From positions 1-56,838 of the forward strand of contig NZ_JAAAWN010000028.1 of NCBI RefSeq assembly GCF_010500865.1: a stretch of DNA of 56,838 nucleotides, written 5' to 3'. The notes beneath the pieces were generated by a model that made no database searches, was not told the origin of the DNA, and worked only from the letters and a program-made list of their open reading frames with translations. The DNA comes from Alteromonas profundi (GTDB taxonomy: Bacteria; Pseudomonadota; Gammaproteobacteria; Enterobacterales; Alteromonadaceae). Position numbers and translations under genes: made by a program. Below, one piece after another: positions 8,215 to 16,692 of this stretch. The stretch's first letter is position 1. Each line of letters opens with the position of its first letter.

Positions 8215-9387
8215 ATGACACAAAGAACACCCATTTATTTAGACTACGCTGCCACCACCCCAGTGGACCCACGGGTTGCAGAAGTGATGGCAAAGTGTCT
8301 AACAATTGAAGGTAATTTCGGCAATCCCGCTTCACGTTCGTATCGCTTTGGCTGGATGGCAGAAGAGGCCGTAGATGTTGCCCGTAATCAGATAAGTGAT
8401 GCGCTGAACTGCGACCCCCGTGAAATTGTATTTACTTCGGGGGCTACCGAGTCTGACAACCTTGCGATTAAAGGGGTGGCCTATGGGTATGCTGAAAAAG
8501 GCAAACATATTATTACCGCAAGTACTGAGCATAAAGCGGTACTAGATACCTGTGCTTATTTAGAAGGGCAGGGTTATGAAGTCACTTATTTAGATGTAGA
8601 TGATAGTGGCTTGGTTAGTTTAAATGAGCTCAAGGCGGCTATCCGTAAAGACACCATTTTAGTATCTATCATGCACGTTAATAACGAGCTTGGTGTAATA
8701 CAGGATATAGCGGAAATAGGCGCGCTTTGTCGAAGCCACGAGATACTTTTTCATGTAGACGCCGCGCAAAGTGTGGGCAAGGTAGCCATTGATTTACAAA
8801 GCTTGCCTATCGATTTGTTGTCTATTTCAGCACACAAAATCTACGGCCCTAAAGGTATAGGTGCTTTATATGTACGCCGTCGCCCTAAAATAAACTTAGT
8901 GGCGCAAATTCATGGCGGTGGGCATGAACGCGGTATGCGTTCAGGCACGTTACCTACGCATCAGATCGTGGGTATGGGGGAAGCGCTAGCCTTAGCACAG
9001 CAGCAGCTAGACCATGATAGACAGCGTATTGCCCAGTTACGCGACAAACTATGGCAAGGCATTAACCAATTAGATGAGGTGTACTTAAATGGGCACCCTA
9101 GTCAGCGTATCGCAGGTATCTTAAATGTGAGCTTTGCCAATGTAGATGGCGAAAGTTTAATGATGGCCCTAAATGATATCGCGGTTTCGTCAGGCTCCGC
9201 ATGTACCTCAGCAAGTTTGGAGCCTTCTTATGTGCTTAAAGCCATAGGCAGAAGCAATGAATTGGCCCATGCAGGTATTCGTTTCAGTGTGGGACGATTT
9301 ACTAATGAAAGCGATATTGAATATGTTATTAGCAAGGTTACCGATGTGGTGCAAAGGTTGAGAGACACTGTCTCATCGGCGTGTTAA
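8215..9387 (+). CDS. iscS: Cysteine desulfurase, IscS type, with short C terminus
   Basis: PLP enzyme that takes sulfur from cysteine and passes it on as a persulfide for Fe-S clusters and thio-tRNAs. Group I features are clear: [14 protein letters not shown] with PLP lysine K208, and the mobile loop [10 protein letters not shown] with catalytic C330, followed by [11 protein letters not shown]. It has 390 residues against 404 in E. coli IscS. The homology runs to RLRD near residue 384; after that the E. coli tail that docks the scaffold IscU is replaced by the short TVSSAC, ending in a cysteine. No iscU occurs in the window. It sits directly after iscR, and the suf genes follow after a 280-base gap with its own promoter. 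Confidence 0.93.
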   Translation: MTQRTPIYLDYAATTPVDPRVAEVMAKCLTIEGNFGNPASRSYRFGWMAEEAVDVARNQISDALNCDPREIVFTSGATESDNLAIKGVAYGYAEKGKHIITASTEHKAVLDTCAYLEGQGYEVTYLDVDDSGLVSLNELKAAIRKDTILVSIMHVNNELGVIQDIAEIGALCRSHEILFHVDAAQSVGKVAIDLQSLPIDLLSISAHKIYGPKGIGALYVRRRPKINLVAQIHGGGHERGMRSGTLPTHQIVGMGEALALAQQQLDHDRQRIAQLRDKLWQGINQLDEVYLNGHPSQRIAGILNVSFANVDGESLMMALNDIAVSSGSACTSASLEPSYVLKAIGRSNELAHAGIRFSVGRFTNESDIEYVISKVTDVVQRLRDTVSSAC

Positions 9388-9482
9388 TAACCAAAGCAAC
9401 GTGTGTCTTCAACACACTTTAGTCAGCGACGGGTGTAAATGCACCTCAGACTAACAGGAATGTAAGACAACAAGGCTGTTGA

Positions 9483-9520
9483 ATATTTGAGTGAAATACT
9501 CGGGTATTATATAATACCCG
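9483..9520 (+). promoter_or_regulatory. suf operon promoter with an IscR type 1-like operator
   Basis: TTGAGT (9487-9492) and a perfect TATAAT (9510-9515) are exactly 17 bases apart. A 25-base IscR type 1-like site (9483-9507, ATATTTGAGT ... TACTCGGGTAT) covers the -35 and spacer in the same register as at iscR. In addition 9501-9520 is a perfect 20-base palindrome (CGGGTATTAT and its complement) centred near the -10. Transcription would start near 9522 and leave a leader of about 145 bases before sufB. Confidence 0.75.
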
Positions 9521-9521
9521 C

Positions 9522-9667
9522 CCTAAATTTTAGACTGCTCGTGTATCGTGTGATTTTTGAACGATATGAGGTGAAAAACGTAAAAAGTACGTTTTTACGA
9601 TTACCGGCAAGACCGTGAGGCCGGTAAATGAGGGCAGAAAACCCAGGCAAACAAGTGAGATCCCAAC
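9522..9667 (+). promoter_or_regulatory. Structured 5' leader of sufB
   Basis: The predicted leader contains two hairpins: CGTAAAAA / TTTTTACG around 9579-9600, and TACCGGC / GCCGGTA around 9601-9627 with an 11-base loop. Neither is followed by a T-tract. A role in transcript stability or translation control is possible. I do not recognise a riboswitch class. Confidence 0.4.
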
Positions 9668-11104
9668 ATGAGTGAACAGATCGAACAGGCATTAGAAAGA
9701 AAGTACGAGGCCGGTTTTTATTCGGAAATCGAATCTGAAACTTTTGAAAGTGGCCTGGACGAGTCAGTGATCCGCCGTATATCACAGATGAAAGGCGAAC
9801 CAGAGTGGATGCTAGAATGGCGTCTTAAAGCGTACCGTTCGTGGCTTGAAATGGAAGAGCCAGACTGGGCTCATGTTGATTATCCAAAAGTCGATTATCA
9901 AGCCATTTCTTATTACTCTGCACCAAAGAGTATGAAAGATAAGCCACAGTCTCTTGATGAAGTTGATCCTGAGTTACTGCGTACCTATGAAAAGCTAGGT
10001 ATTCCGCTGCACGAGCAAGAAATGCTTGCGGGCGTGGCGGTGGACGCTGTTTTTGACTCGGTGTCGGTAGTGACGACGTTTCGTGAGAAATTGGAAGATG
10101 CAGGGGTTATATTCTGTCCTATCTCCGAGGCGATCAAAAAATATCCAGACTTAGTGAAAAAGTATATTGGTTCGGTAGTTCCGCGTACCGATAACTACTT
10201 TGCAGCATTAAATAGCGCAGTATTCACCGATGGCTCGTTCGTCTACATTCCAAAGGGCACACGTTGCCCTATGGAACTATCAACCTATTTCCGTATTAAT
10301 GAAATGAATACGGGGCAGTTTGAGCGTACCTTGATTGTTGCAGACGAAGGCAGTTATGTGAGCTACTTAGAAGGCTGTACCGCACCGCAACGTGATGAAA
10401 ATCAGTTGCATGCGGCTGTAGTTGAGTTGGTGGCGCTGGATGATGCACAAATTAAATACTCTACCGTTCAGAACTGGTATCCAGGGGATGAAAACGGCAA
10501 AGGCGGTATTTATAACTTTGTGACCAAACGCGGTATTGCCCATACCAATGCGAAAATTTCTTGGACCCAAGTAGAAACGGGCTCAGCGGTAACCTGGAAG
10601 TATCCAAGTTGCGTGCTTAAAGGCGATAACAGTGTAGGCGAGTTCTATTCAGTAGCACTTACCCGCGGTCGTCAGCAGGCCGACACGGGCACCAAGATGA
10701 TTCACATAGGGAAAAATACCAAGTCCACCATCATCTCTAAAGGGATATCGGCGGGCAACAGCAACAATGCCTATCGTGGTTTGGTGCAAATGGGGCCGCG
10801 AGCCGATGGCGCCCGTAACTTTACCGAATGTGATTCGCTATTAATTGGCGATAAATGTGGTGCACACACATTCCCGTATATTGAAAGTCGTAACCCTAGC
10901 GCCATTGTAGAGCACGAAGCGACTACCTCTAAGGTAAGCGATGAACAGTTGTTCCTTTGTAAGCAACGTGGGTTAGACACAGAGAAGTCCGTTTCTATGA
11001 TTGTGAACGGTTTTTGTAAAGAAGTATTCAAAGAGCTGCCAATGGAATTTGCTGTCGAAGCCGGCAAGCTGCTCGAAATTAGTCTTGAAGGTTCAGTGGG
11101 GTAA
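9668..11104 (+). CDS. sufB: Fe-S scaffold subunit SufB
   Basis: Core scaffold of the SufBC2D complex, on which clusters are built in the cytoplasm. The 478-residue protein has the family N-terminal region ([28 protein letters not shown]), the [20 protein letters not shown] segment, a right-handed beta-helix core and the C-terminal [16 protein letters not shown] segment that holds the cysteine implicated in cluster assembly (C405 in E. coli). It is the first gene after the internal IscR-type promoter. sufC starts 3 bases after its stop. Length is close to the E. coli protein (495). Confidence 0.97.
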   Translation: MSEQIEQALERKYEAGFYSEIESETFESGLDESVIRRISQMKGEPEWMLEWRLKAYRSWLEMEEPDWAHVDYPKVDYQAISYYSAPKSMKDKPQSLDEVDPELLRTYEKLGIPLHEQEMLAGVAVDAVFDSVSVVTTFREKLEDAGVIFCPISEAIKKYPDLVKKYIGSVVPRTDNYFAALNSAVFTDGSFVYIPKGTRCPMELSTYFRINEMNTGQFERTLIVADEGSYVSYLEGCTAPQRDENQLHAAVVELVALDDAQIKYSTVQNWYPGDENGKGGIYNFVTKRGIAHTNAKISWTQVETGSAVTWKYPSCVLKGDNSVGEFYSVALTRGRQQADTGTKMIHIGKNTKSTIISKGISAGNSNNAYRGLVQMGPRADGARNFTECDSLLIGDKCGAHTFPYIESRNPSAIVEHEATTSKVSDEQLFLCKQRGLDTEKSVSMIVNGFCKEVFKELPMEFAVEAGKLLEISLEGSVG

Positions 11105-11107
11105 TCA

Positions 11108-11869
11108 ATGCTTAGTATCAAGAATTTACATGCCAGCGTGGAAGAGAAAAATATCATTAAAGGGCTAAACCTAGAGGTTAAGCCAGGTGAAGTACACGCT
11201 ATCATGGGGCCTAACGGGGCCGGTAAAAGTACCCTAGGTTACGTACTTTCAGGTCGTGACGGTTATGAAGTAAGTGAAGGCGACGTTTCCTTAAACGGTA
11301 AAGATTTACTTGAATTAGAAGTTGAAGAGCGTGCTCGCGAAGGCTTGTTCCTCGCGTTTCAGTACCCGGTAGAAATTCCTGGCGTAAGCAACATGGAATT
11401 TATGAAAGAGTCGGTAAACGCAATGCGTGAGCAACGTGGTGAAGAGCCCCTTAGCGCAGCCGAATTTTTAAAGAAAGCGAAAGCTGCGTGTAAACAAGTA
11501 CAGCTTCCCCTCGACTTTTTAAAGCGTGGTGTCAACGAAGGTTTCTCCGGTGGTGAGAAGAAGCGTAACGAAATCATGCAAATGATTTTGCTAGAGCCTT
11601 CATTATGTATTCTTGATGAGTCAGATTCTGGCCTTGATGTCGATGCGCTGCAAGTAGTCGCAGATGGTGTAAATAGCCAACGTGACGGTAAGCGTAGCTT
11701 TATTGTGGTTACCCACTATCAACGCCTGCTTGACTATATAAAGCCTGACTTTGTGCATATTCTTGCCGACGGCAAAATTGTTAAAAGTGGTGATGCCTCA
11801 TTAGCGCATGAAGTAGAGAAAAGCGGTTACGCCTTTCTTGGGAAGTCTTACGAGGAGGCTGAAGCATGA
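11108..11869 (+). CDS. sufC: Fe-S assembly ATPase SufC
   Basis: ABC-type ATPase that drives conformational change in the SufBCD scaffold. All nucleotide-binding motifs are present in the 253 residues: Walker A GPNGAGKST (34-42), Q-loop FQYPVEIPG, signature FSGGEKKR (146-153), Walker B LCILDESDSGLD and H-loop VVTHYQR. It has no membrane domain, as usual for SufC. The stop overlaps the sufD start (ATGA), which fits tight stoichiometric translation of the complex. Confidence 0.97.
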   Translation: MLSIKNLHASVEEKNIIKGLNLEVKPGEVHAIMGPNGAGKSTLGYVLSGRDGYEVSEGDVSLNGKDLLELEVEERAREGLFLAFQYPVEIPGVSNMEFMKESVNAMREQRGEEPLSAAEFLKKAKAACKQVQLPLDFLKRGVNEGFSGGEKKRNEIMQMILLEPSLCILDESDSGLDVDALQVVADGVNSQRDGKRSFIVVTHYQRLLDYIKPDFVHILADGKIVKSGDASLAHEVEKSGYAFLGKSYEEAEA

Positions 11870-13122
11870 GTCAATGGCTAGAAAAGGTCATTGGCGAGGC
11901 GCAAATACAGGACTACCTTGCGCCGGTGCGTCAGCAGGCCTTAACGCAGCTTAAAACCGAAGGTTGGCCGGCTCGAAGAAATGAAAGTTGGCGTTTTACG
12001 CCGCTTACGTCGGTAGAAAAGCGCAACGTAAATATAGCAACACAGGGCCATGACGCACCTGTGCCCGCTATCGATAATTTAAATGCTATCGATTTAGTGT
12101 TTGTAGATGGCGTGCTTATTACTCAGGTGAATGGGTTAGATGTTCCCGCCGGAATGTCGATTACTTCGCTAAACACCGATGATAGTGACACCCAGCAGGC
12201 AGTGGCAAGTGTATTCGGGCAAGTTAAGCCTACCCGCCATTTGTTTGGGCGCGTTAACGACGCACTGTGTCAGCACGGTATTTTTATTAATGTGGAGGCG
12301 GGAGCAGACATTACTACGCCTATCCGTATTGTGAATCTGGCGACGCAAAACCTTGATGCCCATACCCGTGTAGTGGTGAAGCTAGGCGAGAAAGCGAAGG
12401 CGATTATTGTTGAGCAGGGTGTTGGTGATGTAGATAGCTTAACCACCGCCTTTGCAGAATATGATATTGCGGATGACGCTCACCTGGAACACTATCGCTT
12501 TGCCATGTTTACTGGCGCGGCGAAACAGTTAGGTGGTAGTCACTTTAAGCTACATAACCGTTCAACGCTAAACAGCACTATGGTGGGTTACGGCAGCGAA
12601 CTTTCACGTTTAGACGTAGATATTCACCACGCGGGTGAGTTTGCCGATGCAAAGATGAATGCAATCTATCTTTTGGCTGAAGGTGAGTTGTTTGATTTGC
12701 ACTCTACCATTGAGCACGCGATGCCAAATGGAACGACTGAAGAAAATGCCCGTGGCATCGTAGGAGATAAGGCGCGCGCCGTATTTAACGGACGTATCCA
12801 TATCCACCGTGATGCGCAAAAAACCTTGGCAGAGCTAAATAACCGAAACTTATTGTTGTCTCGCCGTGGTGTCATCAATACCAAGCCTGAGCTTGAAATT
12901 TATGCCGATGACGTAAAATGTGCGCACGGCGCAACGGTCGCAGAAATTGATGAAGAAGCCTTGTATTACTTGCTAACTCGGGGTGTTCCGCGCAGCAAAG
13001 CGTTAGTAATGCTTAACTTCGGTTTTATCCGAGAGCTTGTATACGATGTGCCGAACGCGGCAATACGCGATTGGTTGTTACCTATATTAAGTGAGCGATT
13101 CACCCATATGGAGGTGAAATGA
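11866..13122 (+). CDS. sufD: Fe-S scaffold subunit SufD
   Basis: Paralogue of SufB and third member of the SufBC2D scaffold, thought to help iron entry. It has 418 residues. The beta-helix core is recognisable, and near residue 345-355 the DVKCAHGATV motif contains the Cys-x-His arrangement that includes the conserved histidine (H360 in E. coli). The tail TRGVPRSKALVMLNFGFIREL is typical of the family. It overlaps sufC and sufS by four bases each (ATGA), so sufB to sufS form one translationally coupled run. Confidence 0.96.
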   Translation: MSQWLEKVIGEAQIQDYLAPVRQQALTQLKTEGWPARRNESWRFTPLTSVEKRNVNIATQGHDAPVPAIDNLNAIDLVFVDGVLITQVNGLDVPAGMSITSLNTDDSDTQQAVASVFGQVKPTRHLFGRVNDALCQHGIFINVEAGADITTPIRIVNLATQNLDAHTRVVVKLGEKAKAIIVEQGVGDVDSLTTAFAEYDIADDAHLEHYRFAMFTGAAKQLGGSHFKLHNRSTLNSTMVGYGSELSRLDVDIHHAGEFADAKMNAIYLLAEGELFDLHSTIEHAMPNGTTEENARGIVGDKARAVFNGRIHIHRDAQKTLAELNNRNLLLSRRGVINTKPELEIYADDVKCAHGATVAEIDEEALYYLLTRGVPRSKALVMLNFGFIRELVYDVPNAAIRDWLLPILSERFTHMEVK

Positions 13123-14336
13123 GCCTAGACGTTGCTGCGCTTCGCGCCCAATTTCCAATATTGACCCAGTCAGTAGACGGAAAACCATTGGTGTATTTAG
13201 ATAATGCCGCTACCACGCAAAAGCCGCAAATAGTGATAGATGCGCTTGTCGATTTCTATACGACGACAAACGCGAATGTCCATCGCGGTGCCCATCATTT
13301 ATCTGATGAGGCAACACGTCGGTATGAGGGCGCAAGAGCCAGTGTCGCTAACTTTATTAATGCCACTGCGCGCGAAGAAGTTATCTGGACGAGCGGTACC
13401 ACCGAAGCTATCAATATTGTTGCTAATGGCTTAGGACAATTACTTGCTGAAGGCGATGAGGTCTTAGTGACCGAGTTAGAGCATCACGCAAATTTGGTTA
13501 CTTGGCAACAGGCCTGTCGCCGGGCCGGCGCCACGCTGAATATAGTGCCCGTTTTCGATAGTGGCGAGTTAGATATTGAAGCCTTCGATAGACTGCTCAC
13601 GGCGAATACTAAGATGGTCGCGTTTCCTCACGTATCTAATGCGTTAGGCACGGTAAATCCGATTAAGCAGCTAACCGCCAAAGCCAAAGCCGTAGGCGCT
13701 TGGGTGTTAGTGGATGGCGCTCAGGGCATAGCCCATGGCGGCGTGGATGTACAAGATATTGGTTGCGATTTTTATGCGTTTTCGGGGCATAAATTGTTCG
13801 GTCCTACGGGTATTGGTGTGCTGTGGGGGCGTAAGTCGGTGCTAAAAGACTGGCCAGTATGGCAGGTTGGCGGCGAAATGATTAAAGACGTAACCTACCA
13901 TGAAGCGACATGGGGCGAACTGCCTAATCGTTTAGAAGCTGGCACGCCAAATATTGCTGGCGCTATTGGCATGGGGGCGGCTGTAGCATGGTTTCAAAGC
14001 CTTGACGTTGCAGCGCTTCGCCGCCATGAAAAAGCGCTACTAGACTACGCCACCAAACTTGCTAACGACTTTGAAGGCTTGCGTATTATCGGTACGGCAA
14101 AAGAAAAAGTAGGCGTTTTAAGCTTTTTGCTTGAAGGGTCTCACCCCGCTGATGTTGGGTTTATCTTAGACCGTCAGGGGGTAGCCATTCGTACCGGCGA
14201 TAATTGCGCACAACCGTTAATGAAACGGTTTGGCATTCCCGGCACGGCAAGGGCGTCGTTTTCTATTTACAATACGCTTGAAGAAGTAGACAGCTTATTC
14301 GCTGCGCTTAAGAAAGCAAAAATGATGTTGGCCTAA
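13119..14336 (+). CDS. sufS: Cysteine desulfurase SufS (group II)
   Basis: PLP-dependent desulfurase that hands persulfide sulfur to SufE. The 405 residues contain the group II signatures: LDNAATTQKP, TRELEHHAN-like TELEHHANLVTW, PLP lysine K225 in FSGHKLFGPTGIGVLWG, and catalytic C363 in RTGDNCAQPLM on a short loop. That short loop is why SufS enzymes depend on SufE, which is encoded three genes downstream. The locus therefore carries two desulfurases of different groups, this one and IscS. Confidence 0.97.
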   Translation: MSLDVAALRAQFPILTQSVDGKPLVYLDNAATTQKPQIVIDALVDFYTTTNANVHRGAHHLSDEATRRYEGARASVANFINATAREEVIWTSGTTEAINIVANGLGQLLAEGDEVLVTELEHHANLVTWQQACRRAGATLNIVPVFDSGELDIEAFDRLLTANTKMVAFPHVSNALGTVNPIKQLTAKAKAVGAWVLVDGAQGIAHGGVDVQDIGCDFYAFSGHKLFGPTGIGVLWGRKSVLKDWPVWQVGGEMIKDVTYHEATWGELPNRLEAGTPNIAGAIGMGAAVAWFQSLDVAALRRHEKALLDYATKLANDFEGLRIIGTAKEKVGVLSFLLEGSHPADVGFILDRQGVAIRTGDNCAQPLMKRFGIPGTARASFSIYNTLEEVDSLFAALKKAKMMLA

Positions 14337-14345
14337 GGAGGCTTT

Positions 14346-14702
14346 ATGGGTGTTGAAACATTTGTACCTAGTACACAACTCATTACGCTAACCGACAGTG
14401 CTGTATCGCACTTTGAAAGCAAACTTAAAGACAAGCCTGGGCAATTAATTCGTTTAGCCACGAAAGTGAGTGGCTGTACAGGCTATGCCTATGTGTTAGA
14501 TTTTGCTGATAAGGCCGAAGCTGATGATGAAATCGTTGCGATTACGCCTACGCTAAACGTGGCAGTAGCCGCCGATTCAGCAGAGCTGCTGCGTAATACA
14601 GAAATTGATTATGTGCATGAAGGTGTGAACGGCATCATCAAATATAACAACCCAAACGTGGTTGATGAATGCGGTTGTGGCGAAAGCTTTAACATTGGTT
14701 AA
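14346..14702 (+). CDS. sufA: A-type Fe-S carrier protein SufA-like
   Basis: HesB/IscA-family carrier that takes a cluster from the scaffold to target apo-proteins. It has 118 residues with the three conserved cysteines in standard spacing: C44 in VSGCTGY and C109/C111 in ECGCGESF near the C terminus. An AAGGAGG ribosome-binding site precedes the ATG, 9 bases after sufS. Whether it is functionally SufA, IscA or ErpA cannot be settled by sequence reading alone; the position inside the suf run favours SufA. Confidence 0.9.
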   Translation: MGVETFVPSTQLITLTDSAVSHFESKLKDKPGQLIRLATKVSGCTGYAYVLDFADKAEADDEIVAITPTLNVAVAADSAELLRNTEIDYVHEGVNGIIKYNNPNVVDECGCGESFNIG

Positions 14703-14741
14703 GCGTTTTTTCCTCTTAAATAAGGCTTTATAAGTAATAGC

Positions 14742-15275
14742 ATGAAGCAAAAAATGGTAGTTACCGAGCGCGAATGTAAAGCACGCTTGGTACCCGCAGG
14801 TAACCCTGCCACAATTCCCGAAGGCGAGTTCGTTAATATTACCCAAGATTTAGGGGGTAACTTTACCGTTACCTGGCGGGGTAATATGTATCGTATTGAT
14901 GGTACTGATGCCGATGCTATTGGTCGTAAGCCGCAGGTCATTGACTTTGCCGCCCCTGACGACGGCCAAATTAGTGAACAACAGGTGTGGGATGCGCTGG
15001 AAACGATATTCGATCCAGAGATCCCGATTAACCTCGTATCGCTAGGGCTCATTTACAAGGTAAGTATCGATCAAGCAAACGCGAGCGTTGATATTGACAT
15101 GACCCTTACCGCACCTGGTTGTGGTATGGGGCCAGTGTTAGTCGGCGATGTTGAATATCGCGTTGCTATGGTGCCCCATGTTAAGACGGTGAATGTTGAG
15201 CTTGTATTCGATCCGCCCTGGTCGCGGGAAATGATGAGCGAAGAAGCGCAATTAGAAGCGGGTCTATTCTTTTAA
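14742..15275 (+). CDS. sufT: Putative Fe-S maturation factor SufT (DUF59/MIP18 domain)
   Basis: The 177-residue protein has an N-terminal extension (about 1-75) specific to the long SufT form and a DUF59/MIP18 domain (about 80-170) with DPEIPINLVSLGLIYKV and TLTAPGCGMGP, whose cysteine is the conserved residue of this domain. DUF59 proteins act in late Fe-S protein maturation, in some bacteria under high demand for clusters. It lies 39 bases after sufA and 15 before sufE, so it belongs to the same operon. Confidence 0.9.
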   Translation: MKQKMVVTERECKARLVPAGNPATIPEGEFVNITQDLGGNFTVTWRGNMYRIDGTDADAIGRKPQVIDFAAPDDGQISEQQVWDALETIFDPEIPINLVSLGLIYKVSIDQANASVDIDMTLTAPGCGMGPVLVGDVEYRVAMVPHVKTVNVELVFDPPWSREMMSEEAQLEAGLFF

Positions 15276-15290
15276 TACACAGGAAGTCTT

Positions 15291-15701
15291 ATGCAATTAC
15301 CAAGCAGTGACGAAATTATTGACGACTTGGCGTTCTTTGATGACTGGGAGCAACGCTATCAATATATCATTGATTTAGGCAAGTCTATTCCTGGGCTACC
15401 TGAAGACGCTAAAACCCCTGATCGTTTAGTGAAAGGCTGCCAAAGCAGCGTGTGGTTGATAGAGAACTATAACGGTGAGGTTATTACCTTTGACGTTGAC
15501 AGTGATGCTGTGATTGTACAAGGGCTACTCGCACTTGTGCTTGCTGCTTATAATAATAAGTCTCCCAAGGCGATTTTAGCGTTTGATATCGATGGCTATT
15601 TTGAAGCCCTTGATTTAGAGCGTCATATTACGCCAACCCGGGGGAATGGCCTAAGAGCTATCGTAGGCAAAATTCAAGATTTAGCACGTAATAACGTTTA
15701 A
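15291..15701 (+). CDS. sufE: Sulfur acceptor protein SufE
   Basis: Accepts persulfide from SufS and passes it to SufB. The protein has 136 residues, with the acceptor cysteine C50 in RLVKGCQSSVW and the downstream hydrophobic LLALVLAAYNNKSP segment typical of SufE. A CAGGAAG ribosome-binding site precedes the ATG. It closes the operon. A small hairpin (TTGCCT / AGGCAA, 15734-15748) follows but lacks a T-tract. Confidence 0.95.
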   Translation: MQLPSSDEIIDDLAFFDDWEQRYQYIIDLGKSIPGLPEDAKTPDRLVKGCQSSVWLIENYNGEVITFDVDSDAVIVQGLLALVLAAYNNKSPKAILAFDIDGYFEALDLERHITPTRGNGLRAIVGKIQDLARNNV

Positions 15702-15842
15702 CTTATAGCAACGCTGACCGCAGATTTAATAAATTGCCTGTTAGGCAAGGTTTAAATGGTCACGCGTTTGTCATATTTAACTGGTTTATTAGTAGCTTAT
15801 ACCGCATTGCCTCAGCATTATGGGTATAATGCAAATCGTTGC

Positions 15843-15871
15843 TGGTCAAGGCGATAATAATTGCCTATAAT
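15843..15871 (+). promoter_or_regulatory. Candidate ndk promoter
   Basis: TATAAT at 15866-15871 has TGGTCA at 15843-15848 with a 17-base spacer, 45 bases before the ndk start. Another TATAAT at 15825-15830 lacks a -35 at a suitable distance. Confidence 0.45.
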
Positions 15872-15915
15872 TCGCGGCCAAAATTTATAAGTCTATTTTT
15901 GTTTGGAGAAAGAAC

Positions 15916-16347
15916 ATGGCTCTTGAGCGCACTTTTTCGATTATCAAGCCTGATGCGGTTGCTAAAAACGTAATCGGTGCAATTTACAACCGTTTCGAGT
16001 CTGCAGGTCTTCGCATTGTGGCATCTAAGATGATCCACATGAGCAAAGAGCAAGCGGAAGGTTTTTACGCAGAACACAAAGAGCGTCCTTTCTTTGGTGC
16101 TTTGGTTGACTTCATGACATCTGGTCCAGTAATGGTTCAAGTACTTGAAGGCGAAAATGCAGTACTTGCAAATCGTGAAATCATGGGTGCAACTAACCCT
16201 GCTGATGCGGCTGCCGGAACACTACGTTCTGATTACGCTGCGTCTATCGATGAAAACGCAGTACATGGTTCAGATGCTCCTGAATCAGCAGCACGTGAAA
16301 TCGCTTACTTCTTCTCTGAAGAAGAAATTTGCCCACGCACGCGTTAA
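15916..16347 (+). CDS. ndk: Nucleoside diphosphate kinase
   Basis: Transfers the terminal phosphate between nucleoside tri- and diphosphates through a phosphohistidine. The 143 residues match the family: [10 protein letters not shown] near the start, the active-site histidine H117 in [12 protein letters not shown], and the EIAYFF...EEI end. A TGGAGAAAG ribosome-binding site precedes the ATG. It is flanked by its own promoter candidate and a strong terminator, so it is a single-gene unit between suf and rlmN. Confidence 0.98.
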   Translation: MALERTFSIIKPDAVAKNVIGAIYNRFESAGLRIVASKMIHMSKEQAEGFYAEHKERPFFGALVDFMTSGPVMVQVLEGENAVLANREIMGATNPADAAAGTLRSDYAASIDENAVHGSDAPESAAREIAYFFSEEEICPRTR

Positions 16348-16370
16348 TCGCACGCTAAAGCAAACAAAAA

Positions 16371-16396
16371 AACGAGGCTTTAGCCTCGTTTTTTTG
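16371..16396 (+). terminator. ndk intrinsic terminator
   Basis: AACGAGGCT (16371-16379) and AGCCTCGTT (16382-16390) form a 9-bp stem, preceded by A's and followed by a run of T's to 16395. Confidence 0.9.
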
Positions 16397-16692
16397 TACC
16401 AGTAATATAGCGCTTGCAGAATTTAAGGGGCATAGGGATAGCACGCTTTTTCTATGACCGTATCTGTGGTAGTATTCGCGCAAATTTTGTACGAATTTGG
16501 GGCGGGGTTTTCACTCTTGCTGCCCCCTGACGTGACATTTCACGCTTAGGTAACGAATTATAGCGGGTTTCATCTTCACGTTCGTTGTTTTCAGGTCGCC
16601 AGTCCGACGTCTGCACGCACAATGAAATGCACTATCCAATTAGCAGTACAAAGCATATATGCTTTGTTTAGGTAAAAAGGGTCATCATCTTT
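16397..16692 (+). other. Intergenic region before rlmN with several inverted repeats
   Basis: No gene is visible in these 296 bases. They contain GGGGC / GCCCC (16499-16526), a small CGTGA / TCACG hairpin (about 16531-16544) and a perfect 20-base palindrome ACAAAGCATA plus its complement at 16648-16667, 25 bases before rlmN. This may be a leader RNA or a regulator site. I do not recognise a known RNA family. Confidence 0.4.

Noticed and set aside
9401..9420. GTGTGT / ACACAC hairpin after iscS
   Set aside because: A 6-bp stem with only three T's is too weak to call a terminator, though partial termination before the suf promoter is possible.
9507..9785. Minus-strand frame of 92 codons over the suf leader
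   Set aside because: It covers the promoter and start of sufB and has no ribosome-binding site or recognisable sequence.
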